Notes: generated by a model not told the origin, from the letters alone. A stretch of 23,001 nt of DNA from an uncultured Capnocytophaga sp. (GCF_938029845.1 NZ_CALHGG010000105.1:1-23001); one strand, 5' to 3'. Positions 8,055 through 20,214 are shown, counted from the first letter of the stretch. Program-made: numbers and translations.

Positions 8055-9383
8055 TTATCCTATTAATATATTTTCTTTAGGGTATTTATAATTACCTACT
8101 ATTCTCTCACGAGAAAAAGCCAATACAATTGTAAGCGGCCCTACCCTACCTAAGAACATGGTAAAGAGTAAGATGGTCTGAGAGACCGTACTGAGCGAAT
8201 TGGTAATCCCCATGGAAAGCCCTGTGGTAGAGAAAGCCGACATAACCTCAAAGAGGATCTTTAGAATTTCCACCTCTGGATCAAAGTAAGTTATAAGTAA
8301 TGCAGCAAGAAAGACATACAACAGAGTTATAAAAACCAAGGTAGAGGCCTTATTGAACAGCTGCCATGAAATACGTCGTTTAGAGTACTCTATATACCGT
8401 CTATTGAGCAAAGAGGTACGTACCCCTAAGTATAAAACACCAAGAGTGGTAGTTTTTATCCCTCCTCCTGTAGAATTAGGCGAAGAACCTATGAACATCA
8501 ACAAAATCCACAAAAAAGCCGTTGCTCCTGAAATCTCTGTTATAGGTATGGTATTGAAGCCCACCGAACGCAGTGTGGCTGAATGGAAGAAGCTAATAAG
8601 CAGCCTATTACCCACAGAGTGTCCCGCATAAGCGTCCATATGATTGTATTCTAAAACAAAGAATAGCAAAGTACCTGCCCCTAAGAGAATCAGGGTGATG
8701 ATGCTGGAAAACTTAGAATTGACACTGATTTTTCTACGCTTTCCCCTGATATACTCAAAGAGTTCTATAATAGCAGTAAAACCAAAACCTCCTAAGAACA
8801 TCAATGGAATAATAATGAGGTTCATAGGAATATCAAAGGTATAATCTTGCAAACCATTGGGATAGAGAGCAATCCCTGCATTACAAAAAGCCGATACCGA
8901 ATGAAAAATTGCATAGAAAAGAGCTTTGTACCAGCTATATTGCTTGATAAAAACAAAAAAAAGCAGAAAAGCACCTATAGCTTCTATGAGCAGAACGATA
9001 AAAACTACCTTTTTGATATGAGAATACAAGTCTATCTTAGCCTCATGGTTCATACCCTCAGAGATCAATCGCTTGGTATAGAAGCCTATTTTTTTAGTAA
9101 TAAGCAGCACAATCACTGAAGAAAAAGTCAGTATTCCCAAGCCTCCCAGTTGTATCAACAGCAAAATGCACACCTGTCCATAGTCCGAGAGTATACCATG
9201 CATATCACAGATAGAGAGACCTGTACCTGTAACAGCCGAAGTAGCGGTAAAAAGTGCCTCAAAGAAAGTAAACCCGCTCCCCGTGCCATGCGTAAAAGGC
9301 ATCATGAGCAGCCCCGCCCCTACACATATCAGAAAGAGGAAAGAGATTATAATAATGGTATAAGGAGAACAATTACGTAACAT
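8055..9383 (-). CDS. ktrB: K+ uptake channel subunit KtrB/TrkH
   Basis: Inner-membrane K+ translocating subunit of the SKT superfamily. Four M1-P-M2 repeats are visible, each with a selectivity-filter glycine: SAVTGTGLS, SVSAFCNAGIA, SATLRSVGFNT and SAFSTTGLSMG. The loop SSPNSTGGGIKTTT after the third repeat is characteristic. From the ATG at 9383 it has 442 residues, matching KtrB (about 445) better than TrkH (about 483). The frame extends one codon further to a TTG at 9386, but the adjacent ATG is the natural start. It is paired with ktrA 2 bases downstream. Its leader is unusual: the promoter lies about 100 bases upstream and an inverted heptamer array fills the space between. Confidence 0.95.
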   Translation of the reverse strand: MLRNCSPYTIIIISFLFLICVGAGLLMMPFTHGTGSGFTFFEALFTATSAVTGTGLSICDMHGILSDYGQVCILLLIQLGGLGILTFSSVIVLLITKKIGFYTKRLISEGMNHEAKIDLYSHIKKVVFIVLLIEAIGAFLLFFVFIKQYSWYKALFYAIFHSVSAFCNAGIALYPNGLQDYTFDIPMNLIIIPLMFLGGFGFTAIIELFEYIRGKRRKISVNSKFSSIITLILLGAGTLLFFVLEYNHMDAYAGHSVGNRLLISFFHSATLRSVGFNTIPITEISGATAFLWILLMFIGSSPNSTGGGIKTTTLGVLYLGVRTSLLNRRYIEYSKRRISWQLFNKASTLVFITLLYVFLAALLITYFDPEVEILKILFEVMSAFSTTGLSMGITNSLSTVSQTILLFTMFLGRVGPLTIVLAFSRERIVGNYKYPKENILIG

Positions 9384-9388
9384 CAATG

Positions 9389-9474
9389 GTGATTAGTGAA
9401 TAACGAACAGTGAATAGTGATTAACGAATAGTGAATAATGTAGCTCTTTTCACTCTTCACTTCTCACTTTTCAC
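9389..9474. repeat. Inverted heptanucleotide array, site 2 (ktrB leader)
   Basis: Seven plus-strand heptamers (GTGATTA, GTGAATA, ACGAACA, ACGAATA types) run without a break from 9389 to 9437. After 9 bases come four inverted heptamers (TTTTCAC, TCTTCAC, TTCTCAC) at 9447-9474. The halves are complementary and could fold into a long imperfect hairpin. On the minus strand the array lies between the ktrB promoter and the ktrB start, so it should be transcribed. Confidence 0.8.
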
Positions 9475-9484
9475 TTATGAGCGG

Positions 9485-9515
9485 CAAAAGTACTAAATAT
9501 AAACAAGCTAACCAA
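9485..9515 (-). promoter_or_regulatory. Promoter of ktrBA
   Basis: On the minus strand TACTTTTG (9492-9485) fits TAnnTTTG and a TTG lies at 9515-9513, a spacing of 20 bases. This is one of the two best two-part matches in the window. Confidence 0.65.
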
Positions 9516-9727
9516 ATATTTTAAAACTTAGTTTCTAAACATCAATCAATAGTTAAAATATCATTTACTAACCCTCTAAAACGTAACAATTTGCATAACT
9601 TGTCACTAGTCATTATTCTTATCCCCTTAAAAATTCTAAACAATCAGAATAGAATATTATTTTTTCCCAAACAAAACAACAATCATAGAAATTACAGTTA
9701 AAAGATAAAAAAATATTTTATTAGCAG
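9516..9727. other. AT-rich intergenic spacer between ktrB and gltA
   Basis: I see no gene here. Its only recognisable content is a 29-base segment (9544-9572) that recurs at 20182-20210 with four differences, all transitions. The remainder is AT-rich sequence between two divergent promoters. Confidence 0.5.
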
Positions 9728-9757
9728 TTGATTATTGAAAAAAAAATCGTATGTTTG
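9728..9757 (+). promoter_or_regulatory. Promoter of the gltA-icd operon
   Basis: TTG at 9728-9730, 19 bases, then TATGTTTG at 9750-9757 is a full match to the Bacteroidota consensus TTG-N19-TAnnTTTG. The box overlaps the upstream in-frame ATG at 9751, which argues that translation starts at 9784 instead. Confidence 0.8.
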
Positions 9758-9783
9758 TGGAAACCAAAAAAAAGAAATTTGTT

Positions 9784-13283
<3,500 letters not shown>

Positions 13284-13305
13284 TTTTTAATGATTTATAA
13301 TTTGT

Positions 13306-13359
13306 TTGTAGGGGTAAATGGTAATTCTCCCTTGTACGAATGACAATTTACCCCTACAA
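13306..13359. repeat. 22-bp inverted repeat between icd and acn
   Basis: 13306-13327 and 13338-13359 are complementary at 20 of 22 positions around a 10-base loop (outer arm TTGTAGGGGTAAAT). There is no T-run after it, so it resembles a dispersed palindromic repeat more than a terminator. The following 13361-13400 carries the AACTCAAAACT-type leader module seen before other genes here. Confidence 0.7.
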
Positions 13360-13400
13360 TAACTCAAAACTAAAAATTCAGAACTTAAAACTAACAACAT

Positions 13401-15662
13401 ATGGCATTTGATATTGAAATGATAAAAAAGGTATACGATCGTATGCCTGAACGTGTAGATAGGGCGCGTAACATTGTAGGTCGCCCACTTACCCTCGCTG
13501 AAAAAATTCTTTATGCTCACCTCTGGGAGGAGACGCCAACAAAGGCTTTTGCTCGTGGAAAAGATTATGTGGATTTTGCTCCCGACCGCATCGCCTGTCA
13601 GGACGCTACCGCTCAAATGGCGCTCTTACAATTCATGCACGCAGGAAAGTCCAAGGTAGCCGTACCTACTACCGTACACTGTGACCACCTTATTCAAGCC
13701 AAAGAAGGAGCAGAAAAAGACCTTAAAGTGGCTACCGAGCAATCCAAAGAGGTTTTTGACTTCCTTTCCTCTGTATCCAACAAATACGGCATCGGTTTCT
13801 GGAAACCAGGAGCGGGGATTATTCACCAAATTGTTTTGGAGAACTATGCCTTCCCAGGAGGGATGATGATTGGTACTGACTCCCACACGGTAAATGCAGG
13901 AGGCTTGGGTATGATCGCCATTGGTGTAGGAGGTGCCGATGCAGTGGATGTAATGGCAGGTATGGCTTGGGAACTAAAGTTCCCTAAGCTCATAGGTGTC
14001 AAACTCACTGGTAAGCTCAATGGCTGGACTGCCCCTAAGGACGTAATCCTAAAAGTAGCTGATATCCTTACCGTAAAAGGAGGAACTGGCGCTATTGTAG
14101 AATACTTCGGCGAAGGTGCCCAATCCCTCTCTTGTACTGGAAAGGGTACAATCTGTAATATGGGGGCTGAGATAGGAGCTACAACCTCTACCTTTGGCTA
14201 TGATGAGTCCATGCGCCGCTATCTTAAGGCTACTGGTCGCGAGGATGTGGTAGCTGCTGCTGATAAAGTAGCTGATTACCTAACCGCTGACCCAGAAGTA
14301 TATGCCGAACCTGAAAAATACTTTGACCAACTTATCGAGATCAACCTCTCTGAGTTAGAGCCTTATATCAATGGGCCTTTCACTCCTGACCGTGGTACGC
14401 CAGTGAGCAAGATGAAGGAAGTAGCCCGCGAAAATGATTGGCCTATCAAGGTAGAATGGGGCTTGATAGGCTCTTGTACTAACTCTTCCTATGAAGATTT
14501 GAGCCGCGCTGTATCGGTGATTAAGCAAGCCATAGAACTAGGGGTAACACCTAAGGCCTCCTTTGGTATCAACCCTGGTTCCGAACAGATTCGTTACACC
14601 ATCGAGCGCGATGGTATCATAGATACTTTCAAACAACTCAGCACCAAGGTATTTACCAACGCTTGCGGCCCTTGTATCGGTCAGTGGGACAGAGAAGGAG
14701 CAGAAAAACAGGAGAAAAATACCATCGTACACTCCTTCAACCGTAACTTCTCTAAGCGTGCCGACGGAAACCCTAATACCCATGCTTTTGTAACCTCTCC
14801 AGAAATGGTGGCTATGCTAGCCATTGCAGGACGCTTGGACTTTAACCCTCTTACCGATACGCTTACCAATGACAAGGGGGAAGAAGTAAGATTTAAACCA
14901 CCTTACGGAGAAGAACTCCCAACCAAAGGCTTTGCTGTAGATGATCCAGGTTACCAAGCACCTGCCAAAGACGGTAGCTCCGTAGAGGTAGTGGTATCGC
15001 CTACCTCCAACCGCTTGCAACTCTTGGCGCCTTTTACTCCTTGGGATGGAGAAAATATCACAGGAGCCAAATTGCTGATCAAAGCACAAGGAAAATGTAC
15101 CACCGACCATATATCCATGGCAGGGCCTTGGTTGCGCTTCCGTGGACACTTGGACAATATTTCCAATAATATGCTCATCGGGGCAGTAAATGCCTTCAAT
15201 GGCAAAACCAACAGTGTCAAAAATCAACTTACTGGTGCATATGACGAAGTGCCTAAGGTACAACGTGCCTACAAAGCAGCTGGGGTGCCCTCAATCGTGG
15301 TAGGTGACCAAAACTATGGGGAAGGTTCCTCTCGCGAACATGCAGCTATGGAGCCACGCCATTTGGGGGTTAAGGCTGTCTTGGTAAAATCCTTTGCGCG
15401 TATCCATGAAACCAACCTCAAGAAGCAAGGTATGCTTGCCCTTACCTTCGCCAACGAGGCTGATTATGATAAAATACAAGAAGATGACACTATCAATTTC
15501 CTTGACCTTACCGACTTTGCACCCAACAAACCCCTACACTTGGAGTTTGTTCACAAGGACGGCAGCAAGGATGTCATCACCTGCAACCATACTTACAACG
15601 CCTCCCAAATAGAGTGGTTCAAGGCAGGAAGTGCACTGAACCTCATTGCTAAGAATAAATAA
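13401..15662 (+). CDS. acn: Aconitate hydratase (mitochondrial-type)
   Basis: Isomerises citrate to isocitrate through cis-aconitate with a [4Fe-4S] cluster. Cluster ligands are C359 ([11 protein letters not shown]), C422 and C425 (ACGPCIGQW), almost the numbering of mammalian mitochondrial aconitase. Other active-site segments are [11 protein letters not shown] and [16 protein letters not shown]. The 753-residue size fits the ACO2-like family rather than the longer AcnA or the AcnB type. It lies 117 bases after icd with an inverted repeat between and no clear TAnnTTTG box, so it is probably the third gene of the gltA-icd unit, perhaps with attenuated readthrough. The order citrate synthase, IDH, aconitase covers citrate to 2-oxoglutarate. 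Confidence 0.96.
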   Translation: MAFDIEMIKKVYDRMPERVDRARNIVGRPLTLAEKILYAHLWEETPTKAFARGKDYVDFAPDRIACQDATAQMALLQFMHAGKSKVAVPTTVHCDHLIQAKEGAEKDLKVATEQSKEVFDFLSSVSNKYGIGFWKPGAGIIHQIVLENYAFPGGMMIGTDSHTVNAGGLGMIAIGVGGADAVDVMAGMAWELKFPKLIGVKLTGKLNGWTAPKDVILKVADILTVKGGTGAIVEYFGEGAQSLSCTGKGTICNMGAEIGATTSTFGYDESMRRYLKATGREDVVAAADKVADYLTADPEVYAEPEKYFDQLIEINLSELEPYINGPFTPDRGTPVSKMKEVARENDWPIKVEWGLIGSCTNSSYEDLSRAVSVIKQAIELGVTPKASFGINPGSEQIRYTIERDGIIDTFKQLSTKVFTNACGPCIGQWDREGAEKQEKNTIVHSFNRNFSKRADGNPNTHAFVTSPEMVAMLAIAGRLDFNPLTDTLTNDKGEEVRFKPPYGEELPTKGFAVDDPGYQAPAKDGSSVEVVVSPTSNRLQLLAPFTPWDGENITGAKLLIKAQGKCTTDHISMAGPWLRFRGHLDNISNNMLIGAVNAFNGKTNSVKNQLTGAYDEVPKVQRAYKAAGVPSIVVGDQNYGEGSSREHAAMEPRHLGVKAVLVKSFARIHETNLKKQGMLALTFANEADYDKIQEDDTINFLDLTDFAPNKPLHLEFVHKDGSKDVITCNHTYNASQIEWFKAGSALNLIAKNK

Positions 15663-15670
15663 TCAGATGT

Positions 15671-15853
15671 CAGTAGTCAGTGGTCAGACGACAGTAGTTA
15701 GTGGTTAGACGTCAGTAGACAGTAGGCAGACAACAGCAGTTAGTGGTTAGTAGTTAGACGGCAGTAGTCAGTAGTCAGACGACAGTGGTTAGTGGTTTCC
15801 ATAGACTGATAACTGAATTCTGTCTACTGTCTACTGACTACTGATAACTGAAT
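15671..15853. repeat. Inverted heptanucleotide array, site 3 (largest)
   Basis: Eighteen uninterrupted heptamers, consensus YAGTRGT, run from 15671 to 15796. Heptamers 3, 6, 9, 13 and 16 are YAGAC variants, giving a 21-base super-period with one 7-base slip. After 8 bases, seven inverted heptamers (ACTGAnT type) fill 15805-15853. They are complementary in register to AGTCAGT, a rotation of the forward unit. Bases 15853-15880 continue with TTTTTAC-type heptamers up to the asnS promoter. Confidence 0.88.
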
Positions 15854-15882
15854 TTTTATTTTTTACTTTTTACTTTTTTCAC

Positions 15883-15890
15883 TACCTTTG
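15883..15890 (+). promoter_or_regulatory. -7 promoter box for asnS
   Basis: TACCTTTG fits TAnnTTTG; no TTG is present at -33. Bases 15924-15960 downstream again show a 7-base rhythm (TTTTACT, TTTTAGT), giving a leader of about 70 bases rich in T. Confidence 0.55.
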
Positions 15891-15963
15891 CGTTTTAATC
15901 TAAAGTAGGAAGTCCTAGGTGTCTTTTTTACCTTTTACTTTTTACTTTTTAGTTTTTAAAAAC

Positions 15964-17388
15964 ATGATTATCAAAGACTTATTACAAGAAAAAACAAAAG
16001 CAGAAGAGGTCACCCTCAAGGGATGGGTACGTACCTTTCGCAGCAACCGCTTTATAGCCCTTAACGATGGTTCTACCTTAGCCAACCTACAAGTAGTAGT
16101 GGATTTTGAAAATACTCCTGAGGAAACACTCAAGCGTATCACCACAGGTGCCGCTATTGAAGTCAAAGGGAAGGTAGTAGAAAGCCAAGGAAAAGGGCAA
16201 TCTATTGAGGTACAAGCCTCTGAAATTACCATTTTAGGAGACTGTAACCCCGACGAATACCCTATTCAGCCTAAAAAGCACTCTTTGGAATTTCTCCGCG
16301 AGCAAGCACACTTACGCGTACGTACCAATGCTTTCGGAGCTATCATGCGCGTACGCTCCACGCTAGCCTATGCTGTACATAAGTACTTCCAAGACAATGG
16401 TTTCTTCTACGTCAATACCCCAATTATCACAGGTAGTGATGCGGAGGGCGCAGGGGAAATGTTCCGTGTAACTACCCTCGACCCTAAGAATCCACCTCTT
16501 ACCGAAACAGGCGAAGTGGATTACAAAAAGGACTTCTTCGGGCGTGAAACCAACCTTACCGTATCTGGACAGCTTGAAGGGGAAACTTTCGCTATGTCTC
16601 TAGGGAAAATATACACCTTTGGTCCTACTTTCCGTGCAGAAAACTCCAACACCTCCCGCCACTTGGCTGAGTTCTGGATGATTGAGCCTGAAATGGCCTT
16701 CTATGATCTTATTGACAACATGAATTTGGCAGAGGACTTCATCAAATATGTACTCAAATACACCCTAGAGGCACGTCGCGAGGATATTGAGTTCTTAAAC
16801 CAACGCTTCTTAGAAGAAGAAAAGTCCAAACCACAAGCTGAACGCAGTGAGATGTCTCTGATTGAGAAGTTAGAGTTTGTCATTCATAACGACTTCAAGC
16901 GAGTAAGCTATACCGAGGCAGTGGATATCCTCAAGAACTGTAACCACAACAAAAAGAAGAAGTTCCAATACCTCATAGACGAATGGGGAGTAGACCTCCA
17001 GAGCGAACACGAACGCTATTTGGTAGAGAAACACTTCGGTTGTCCTGTGATTCTCTATGACTATCCTGCCAAGATCAAGGCTTTCTATATGCGCTTGAAT
17101 GAAGACGGTAAGACCGTTCGTGCTATGGATATTCTTTTCCCTGGTATTGGAGAGATTGTTGGAGGCTCTCAGCGTGAAGAGCGCTATGACGTCCTCAAGC
17201 AGAAAATAGAAGACTTAGGTATGGACGAGCAGACCCTTTGGTGGTACCTGGAACTACGCAAGTTCGGTACGGCTGTACATAGTGGTTTTGGTTTGGGCTT
17301 TGAGCGCTTAGTACTCTTTACCACAGGTATGACCAACATTCGTGATGTAATCCCTTACCCTCGCACTCCACAAAGTGCTGAGTTCTAA
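15964..17388 (+). CDS. asnS: Asparaginyl-tRNA synthetase
   Basis: Class IIb synthetase charging tRNA-Asn. An N-terminal OB-fold anticodon-binding domain (about 10-110, [20 protein letters not shown]) precedes the catalytic core. Motif 2 is [25 protein letters not shown] around 223-243 and motif 3 is [15 protein letters not shown] near the end. Catalytic-core signatures such as [13 protein letters not shown] and [14 protein letters not shown] identify AsnRS rather than AspRS. The open frame begins at a GTG at 15919, but the ATG at 15964 matches the family start and gives 474 residues (E. coli 466). It lies alone between an upstream -7 box and a strong terminator. Confidence 0.97.
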   Translation: MIIKDLLQEKTKAEEVTLKGWVRTFRSNRFIALNDGSTLANLQVVVDFENTPEETLKRITTGAAIEVKGKVVESQGKGQSIEVQASEITILGDCNPDEYPIQPKKHSLEFLREQAHLRVRTNAFGAIMRVRSTLAYAVHKYFQDNGFFYVNTPIITGSDAEGAGEMFRVTTLDPKNPPLTETGEVDYKKDFFGRETNLTVSGQLEGETFAMSLGKIYTFGPTFRAENSNTSRHLAEFWMIEPEMAFYDLIDNMNLAEDFIKYVLKYTLEARREDIEFLNQRFLEEEKSKPQAERSEMSLIEKLEFVIHNDFKRVSYTEAVDILKNCNHNKKKKFQYLIDEWGVDLQSEHERYLVEKHFGCPVILYDYPAKIKAFYMRLNEDGKTVRAMDILFPGIGEIVGGSQREERYDVLKQKIEDLGMDEQTLWWYLELRKFGTAVHSGFGLGFERLVLFTTGMTNIRDVIPYPRTPQSAEF

Positions 17389-17395
17389 AATACCC

Positions 17396-17423
17396 AAAAG
17401 GCTATCCGAAAAGATAGCCTTTT
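17396..17423 (+). terminator. Intrinsic terminator after asnS
   Basis: AAAAGGCTATC (17396-17406) and GATAGCCTTTT (17413-17423) form a perfect 11-bp stem around the 6-base loop CGAAAA, 8 bases after the asnS stop. Arms ending in A and T runs suggest it could work in both directions. Confidence 0.88.
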
Positions 17424-17443
17424 ACTTTCAGATAATATTTCAC

Positions 17444-17451
17444 TATCTTTG
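17444..17451 (+). promoter_or_regulatory. -7 promoter box for the 17472 gene pair
   Basis: TATCTTTG fits TAnnTTTG, 20 bases before the ATG at 17472 and directly after the asnS terminator. No TTG is found at -33. Confidence 0.5.
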
Positions 17452-17471
17452 CCCCCACAGAAAGCACTCTT

Positions 17472-17858
17472 ATGAAAAAATATCTATTCTATACTTTAGC
17501 TTTAGTAGGATGTTGGCTCCTAACCATGGGAATACATACTTTAGTGAGTGTTTTCTATGAAAAAAACTTCACTTATACCATCATACATGGTGTCTCATGG
17601 GGACTATCTATCTATTTTCTATTTTATTACTATAATGCTGTGGGATTACTCCTTTCCTTTCTATTATTTCAATGGAAAAGAGGACTATTTTTTGTACCTT
17701 ATGGATTACTTTCCCTAGAGATATTACAGCATTTCCCCTATCGTCCTTTGAGAACTTTACTTATATGGGGTAGTATAAGTATAGGCTATGGCTTATTATT
17801 TGTGTTATTAAACCGATTTAGAAAAACAAACCCTATTCAGAATGAAAAAGATATTTAA
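17472..17858 (+). CDS. Small four-helix membrane protein, function unknown
   Basis: I do not recognise the family. The 128 residues contain about four hydrophobic helices (roughly 3-26, 38-60, 62-83 region and 93-114) with a basic end (NRFRKTNPIQNEKDI). The first helix could be a signal anchor. It has its own -7 box and overlaps the following transporter gene by 17 bases in a different frame, so the two are probably coupled and may act together in the membrane. It is too short for a transporter on its own. Confidence 0.7.
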   Translation: MKKYLFYTLALVGCWLLTMGIHTLVSVFYEKNFTYTIIHGVSWGLSIYFLFYYYNAVGLLLSFLLFQWKRGLFFVPYGLLSLEILQHFPYRPLRTLLIWGSISIGYGLLFVLLNRFRKTNPIQNEKDI

Positions 17859-18837
17859 CAAACAAAACAACTTCCTTTTTGCCTTAGTGGGGATGATTGT
17901 CTTAGCAAAAATCATCCCTTATAGAGATGAATACAATGGGGTATTTAACCTAAACCGCTTTATTGATTGGGGGATTTGTATTATCTTCTTGCTCTACGGA
18001 CTCAAACTCAATATCAAAGAGGTATTTCGAGATATAAAGAACTGGAAACTTCACCTATTGGTACAAGTGGGTACCTTTGTCCTCTTTCCTCTTTTAGTAG
18101 CCTTGTTCTACCCCCTTGCCAAGGGAACAAACTACCAATTGGTCTGGCTCTCTATTTTCTTTTTGGCGAGCTTGCCCTCTACGGTATCCTCCTCAGTGGT
18201 AATGGTTTCTATTGCCAAAGGCAATATTACCTCTGCTATATTCAACGCCTCCATATCGGGACTGATAGGGATTGTAGCTACGCCCCTTCTCATGGGCTTT
18301 TTCTTAGAAAACACCTCAGCAGAGGTGAATCAAGGGGAGATTATTCAGCAGCTATTACTCAAAGTACTGCTACCTATCGTACTGGGGCTATTATTGAACC
18401 CACTTTTGAAGAAATGGGTAGATAAATACAGCAAATGGATAGGTCAGTTCGACCGATTTATCATTTTGCTGATTGTATATGAGAGCTTCTCCGATGCTTT
18501 TGTCAAGCAAATATTTCTTTCGGTCTCTCCTATGGTCTTTGTGATCATTGCAGGGGCTTCAGTCGCCTTGTTTTTCATTGTATATGAAGTACTCAAGCGA
18601 ATCTCTCATGTCTTGGGATTCAATAGGGAAGACACCATCACCGCCACCTTCTGTGGATCTAAAAAGTCGCTGGTACATGGAAGCCTTTTTGTCATGGTCT
18701 TAGGTATCCCCGAAACCCAAAAGGTACTCTATCTGCTCCCTATCATGCTGTACCACAGTTTCCAGCTATTTTATGTCAGCTGGCTGGCAAATCGCATTGG
18801 GCAAGGAGTAGATAAGAGTGAAAAGCAAATTAAGTGA
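17842..18837 (+). CDS. Bile acid:sodium symporter-like (SBF_like/YfeH type) membrane protein
   Basis: Ten-helix BASS-fold carrier, 331 residues. The family signature is the cross-over region LPSTVSSSVVMVSIAKGN (about 112-129) followed by AIFNASISGLIGIVATPLL, and near the C-terminus ATFCGSKKSLVHGSLF. These match the PF13593-type SBF_like group (E. coli YfeH), whose substrate is not established; bile acid is unlikely to be the real one. It overlaps the small membrane protein by 17 bases. The last codons (SEKQIK, stop) come from sequence shared with the heptamer array element repeated at 19287-19305, so the C-terminus appears to have been extended or replaced by repeat DNA. Confidence 0.87.
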   Translation: MKKIFNKQNNFLFALVGMIVLAKIIPYRDEYNGVFNLNRFIDWGICIIFLLYGLKLNIKEVFRDIKNWKLHLLVQVGTFVLFPLLVALFYPLAKGTNYQLVWLSIFFLASLPSTVSSSVVMVSIAKGNITSAIFNASISGLIGIVATPLLMGFFLENTSAEVNQGEIIQQLLLKVLLPIVLGLLLNPLLKKWVDKYSKWIGQFDRFIILLIVYESFSDAFVKQIFLSVSPMVFVIIAGASVALFFIVYEVLKRISHVLGFNREDTITATFCGSKKSLVHGSLFVMVLGIPETQKVLYLLPIMLYHSFQLFYVSWLANRIGQGVDKSEKQIK

Positions 18838-18899
18838 AAAACGAAGAGTAAATAGTGAAAAATGCCCTCTGTGATTCACTTTTAACTCTTCACTTTTAA
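18818..18899. repeat. Inverted heptanucleotide array, site 4
   Basis: Four heptamers (GTGAAAA, ACGAAGA, GTAAATA, GTGAAAA) span 18834-18861, the first overlapping the TGA stop of the carrier. A further GTGAAAA at 18818 lies inside its coding sequence. After 13 bases, three inverted units (TTCACTT, TTAACTC, TTCACTT) occupy 18875-18895. The whole can fold into a hairpin. The 18900-18917 leader AACTCAAAACT then abuts the DUF1304 gene. Confidence 0.75.
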
Positions 18900-18917
18900 G
18901 ATAACTCAAAACTATAC

Positions 18918-19277
18918 ATGATGTTTGGAACTATTTTAACTATTTTGGTTGCCCTTGAGCACCTATATATCCTCTATATGGAGATGTTTGCTTGGGAGAC
19001 CCGTGGTAAGGCTTTTTTCAAGTCGTTGCCCGAACATTTATTTGCCGATACAAAGAGTATGGCGGCTAATCAGGGATTATACAATGGCTTTTTAGTGGCG
19101 GGACTCGTATGGAGCCTCTGTATCTCCGATCCCCAATGGAACCTATATGTACGTTTCTTTTTCTTGGGTTGTGTAGCCGTAGCAGGGATTTATGGAGGAA
19201 TCACCACCTCTGGGAAGATATTCTTTGCTCAAGCTATGCCCGCTATTATAGCTATATGTGTTAGCCTACCCTTTTAA
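18918..19277 (+). CDS. DUF1304 family integral membrane protein
   Basis: A 119-residue protein of four hydrophobic helices. The conserved N-terminal helix VALEHLYILYMEMFAWE and the segment ANQGLYNGFLVAGLVW match the DUF1304 family as I know it, whose function is not established. Length is typical (about 115-120). A second ATG follows at once (18921), so the start is uncertain by one codon. No TAnnTTTG box is visible upstream; the gene lies between two heptamer arrays. Confidence 0.88.
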   Translation: MMFGTILTILVALEHLYILYMEMFAWETRGKAFFKSLPEHLFADTKSMAANQGLYNGFLVAGLVWSLCISDPQWNLYVRFFFLGCVAVAGIYGGITTSGKIFFAQAMPAIIAICVSLPF

Positions 19278-19286
19278 AATAAAAAC

Positions 19287-19400
19287 GAAAAGCAAATTAA
19301 GTGAAGATCGAAAAGTGAAAAGTGAAAAACGTGTCCCTATCGTTAACTATTCACTCTTCACTTTTAAGACAACTCAAAATTCAAAACTTAAAACTTAAAA
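19287..19400. repeat. Inverted heptanucleotide array, site 5
   Basis: A 19-base segment at 19287-19305 is identical to 18820-18838. Four heptamers (GTGAAGA, TCGAAAA, GTGAAAA twice) fill 19301-19328. Inverted units TTAACTA, TTCACTC and TTCACTT fill 19343-19363. The right flank 19371-19400 is itself 7-base periodic (TCAAAAT, TCAAAAC, TTAAAAC). It directly precedes the nitroreductase GTG. Confidence 0.78.
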
Positions 19401-19403
19401 TCT

Positions 19404-20120
19404 GTGCTAAAAGATATTTTAAACTTTCGCAGAGCGGTACGCTATTATGCGCCTACGCCTATTAGTGAGGAAAAGGTGCGCGAATGCCTTAGGCTCGCTA
19501 CACTAGCACCTAGTGGCTTCAATATGCAACTGTATGAGTTGTACCATATTACTGATAAGGCTTTGTTAGAAAAATTAGCAAAAGCCTGCTTGGGGCAACT
19601 TACAGCAACGACGGCACAACAGATGGTGGTTTTCGTGACTCGACAAGACAAACACCGCCAGCACGCCAAAGCTATCTTGGAATTTGAGCGTGGTAATATA
19701 CAGCGCAACAGTCCGCCCGAAAGGCAAGCTAAGCGTATTAAAGATAAAGAGAAGCTTTACCAGAAACTAATCCCTTTTGTGTACAGTCGTTTTTTTGGCT
19801 TGTTAGGTGCTTTCCGCAAACTCTCTGGGGTGATCGGTTGGTTTCGCCCTATGGTGCGAGAACTCTCTGAAGGTGATATACGTGTGGAAGTACATAAAAG
19901 CTGCGGGCTTGTAGCGCAAACTTTTATACTAGCCATGGCAGAAGAAGGGTATGATACTTGTCCGTTGGGCGGGTATGACAGCCATCGTATTAAGAAACTG
20001 CTACACTTGCCTTATGGAGCTGAGGTGAGTATGGTCGTCACTTGTGGGATTCGTGAAGAGCGTGGTATATGGGGTGAAAGGTTTAGATTGCCGTTTGAGG
20101 AAGTCTATAAAAATCATTAA
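19404..20120 (+). CDS. Nitroreductase family FMN oxidoreductase
   Basis: FMN-dependent NAD(P)H oxidoreductase fold. The N-terminal FRRAVRYYAPTPISEEKVRE carries the RR/S-R phosphate-contact motif; LATLAPSGFNMQLYE is the conserved APSG-N flavin segment (about 32-46). The C-terminal EEGYDTCPLGGYD and the strand VVTCGIREERG complete the fold. The 238-residue length includes a longer middle region (about 85-135) with Lys/Arg-rich and hydrophobic parts, seen in one subgroup of the family. The start is the GTG at 19404: the frame is closed by a stop at 19389-19391 and no ATG lies between. The natural substrate cannot be predicted. The stop codon lies inside the first heptamer of the next array. Confidence 0.9.
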   Translation: MLKDILNFRRAVRYYAPTPISEEKVRECLRLATLAPSGFNMQLYELYHITDKALLEKLAKACLGQLTATTAQQMVVFVTRQDKHRQHAKAILEFERGNIQRNSPPERQAKRIKDKEKLYQKLIPFVYSRFFGLLGAFRKLSGVIGWFRPMVRELSEGDIRVEVHKSCGLVAQTFILAMAEEGYDTCPLGGYDSHRIKKLLHLPYGAEVSMVVTCGIREERGIWGERFRLPFEEVYKNH

Positions 20121-20165
20121 TTGTTAATTGTTAATTGCTAATTGCTAATTGCTAATTGCTAATCG
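20117..20165. repeat. Heptanucleotide array, site 6
   Basis: Seven consecutive units, three TTAATTG, three CTAATTG and one CTAATCG, occupy 20117-20165. The first unit contains the nitroreductase TAA stop. Unlike the other sites no inverted half is obvious downstream. A 29-base segment shared with 9544-9572 follows at 20182-20210. Confidence 0.85.
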
Positions 20166-20214
20166 ACTAATTATCAATACGAATCAATAGTTAAAATGTT
20201 ATTCGCTAACTGCA

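Noticed and set aside
8353..9119. Several plus-strand open frames opposite ktrB
   Set aside because: They have no recognisable protein features and are shadows of the well-supported ktrB frame.
9751..9783. 11-residue N-terminal extension of citrate synthase
   Set aside because: Its ATG lies inside the TATGTTTG promoter box, so it would not be on the transcript.
13328..13400. Separate promoter for acn
   Set aside because: No TAnnTTTG was found between icd and acn; near-matches such as TATAATTTG at 13296-13304 have the wrong spacing.
15671..15853. CRISPR array
   Set aside because: Repeats are 7 bases, contiguous and without unique spacers, and no cas gene is near.
15919..15963. GTG start extending AsnRS by 15 residues
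   Set aside because: The extra residues are encoded by the T-rich periodic leader, and the family start matches the ATG at 15964.
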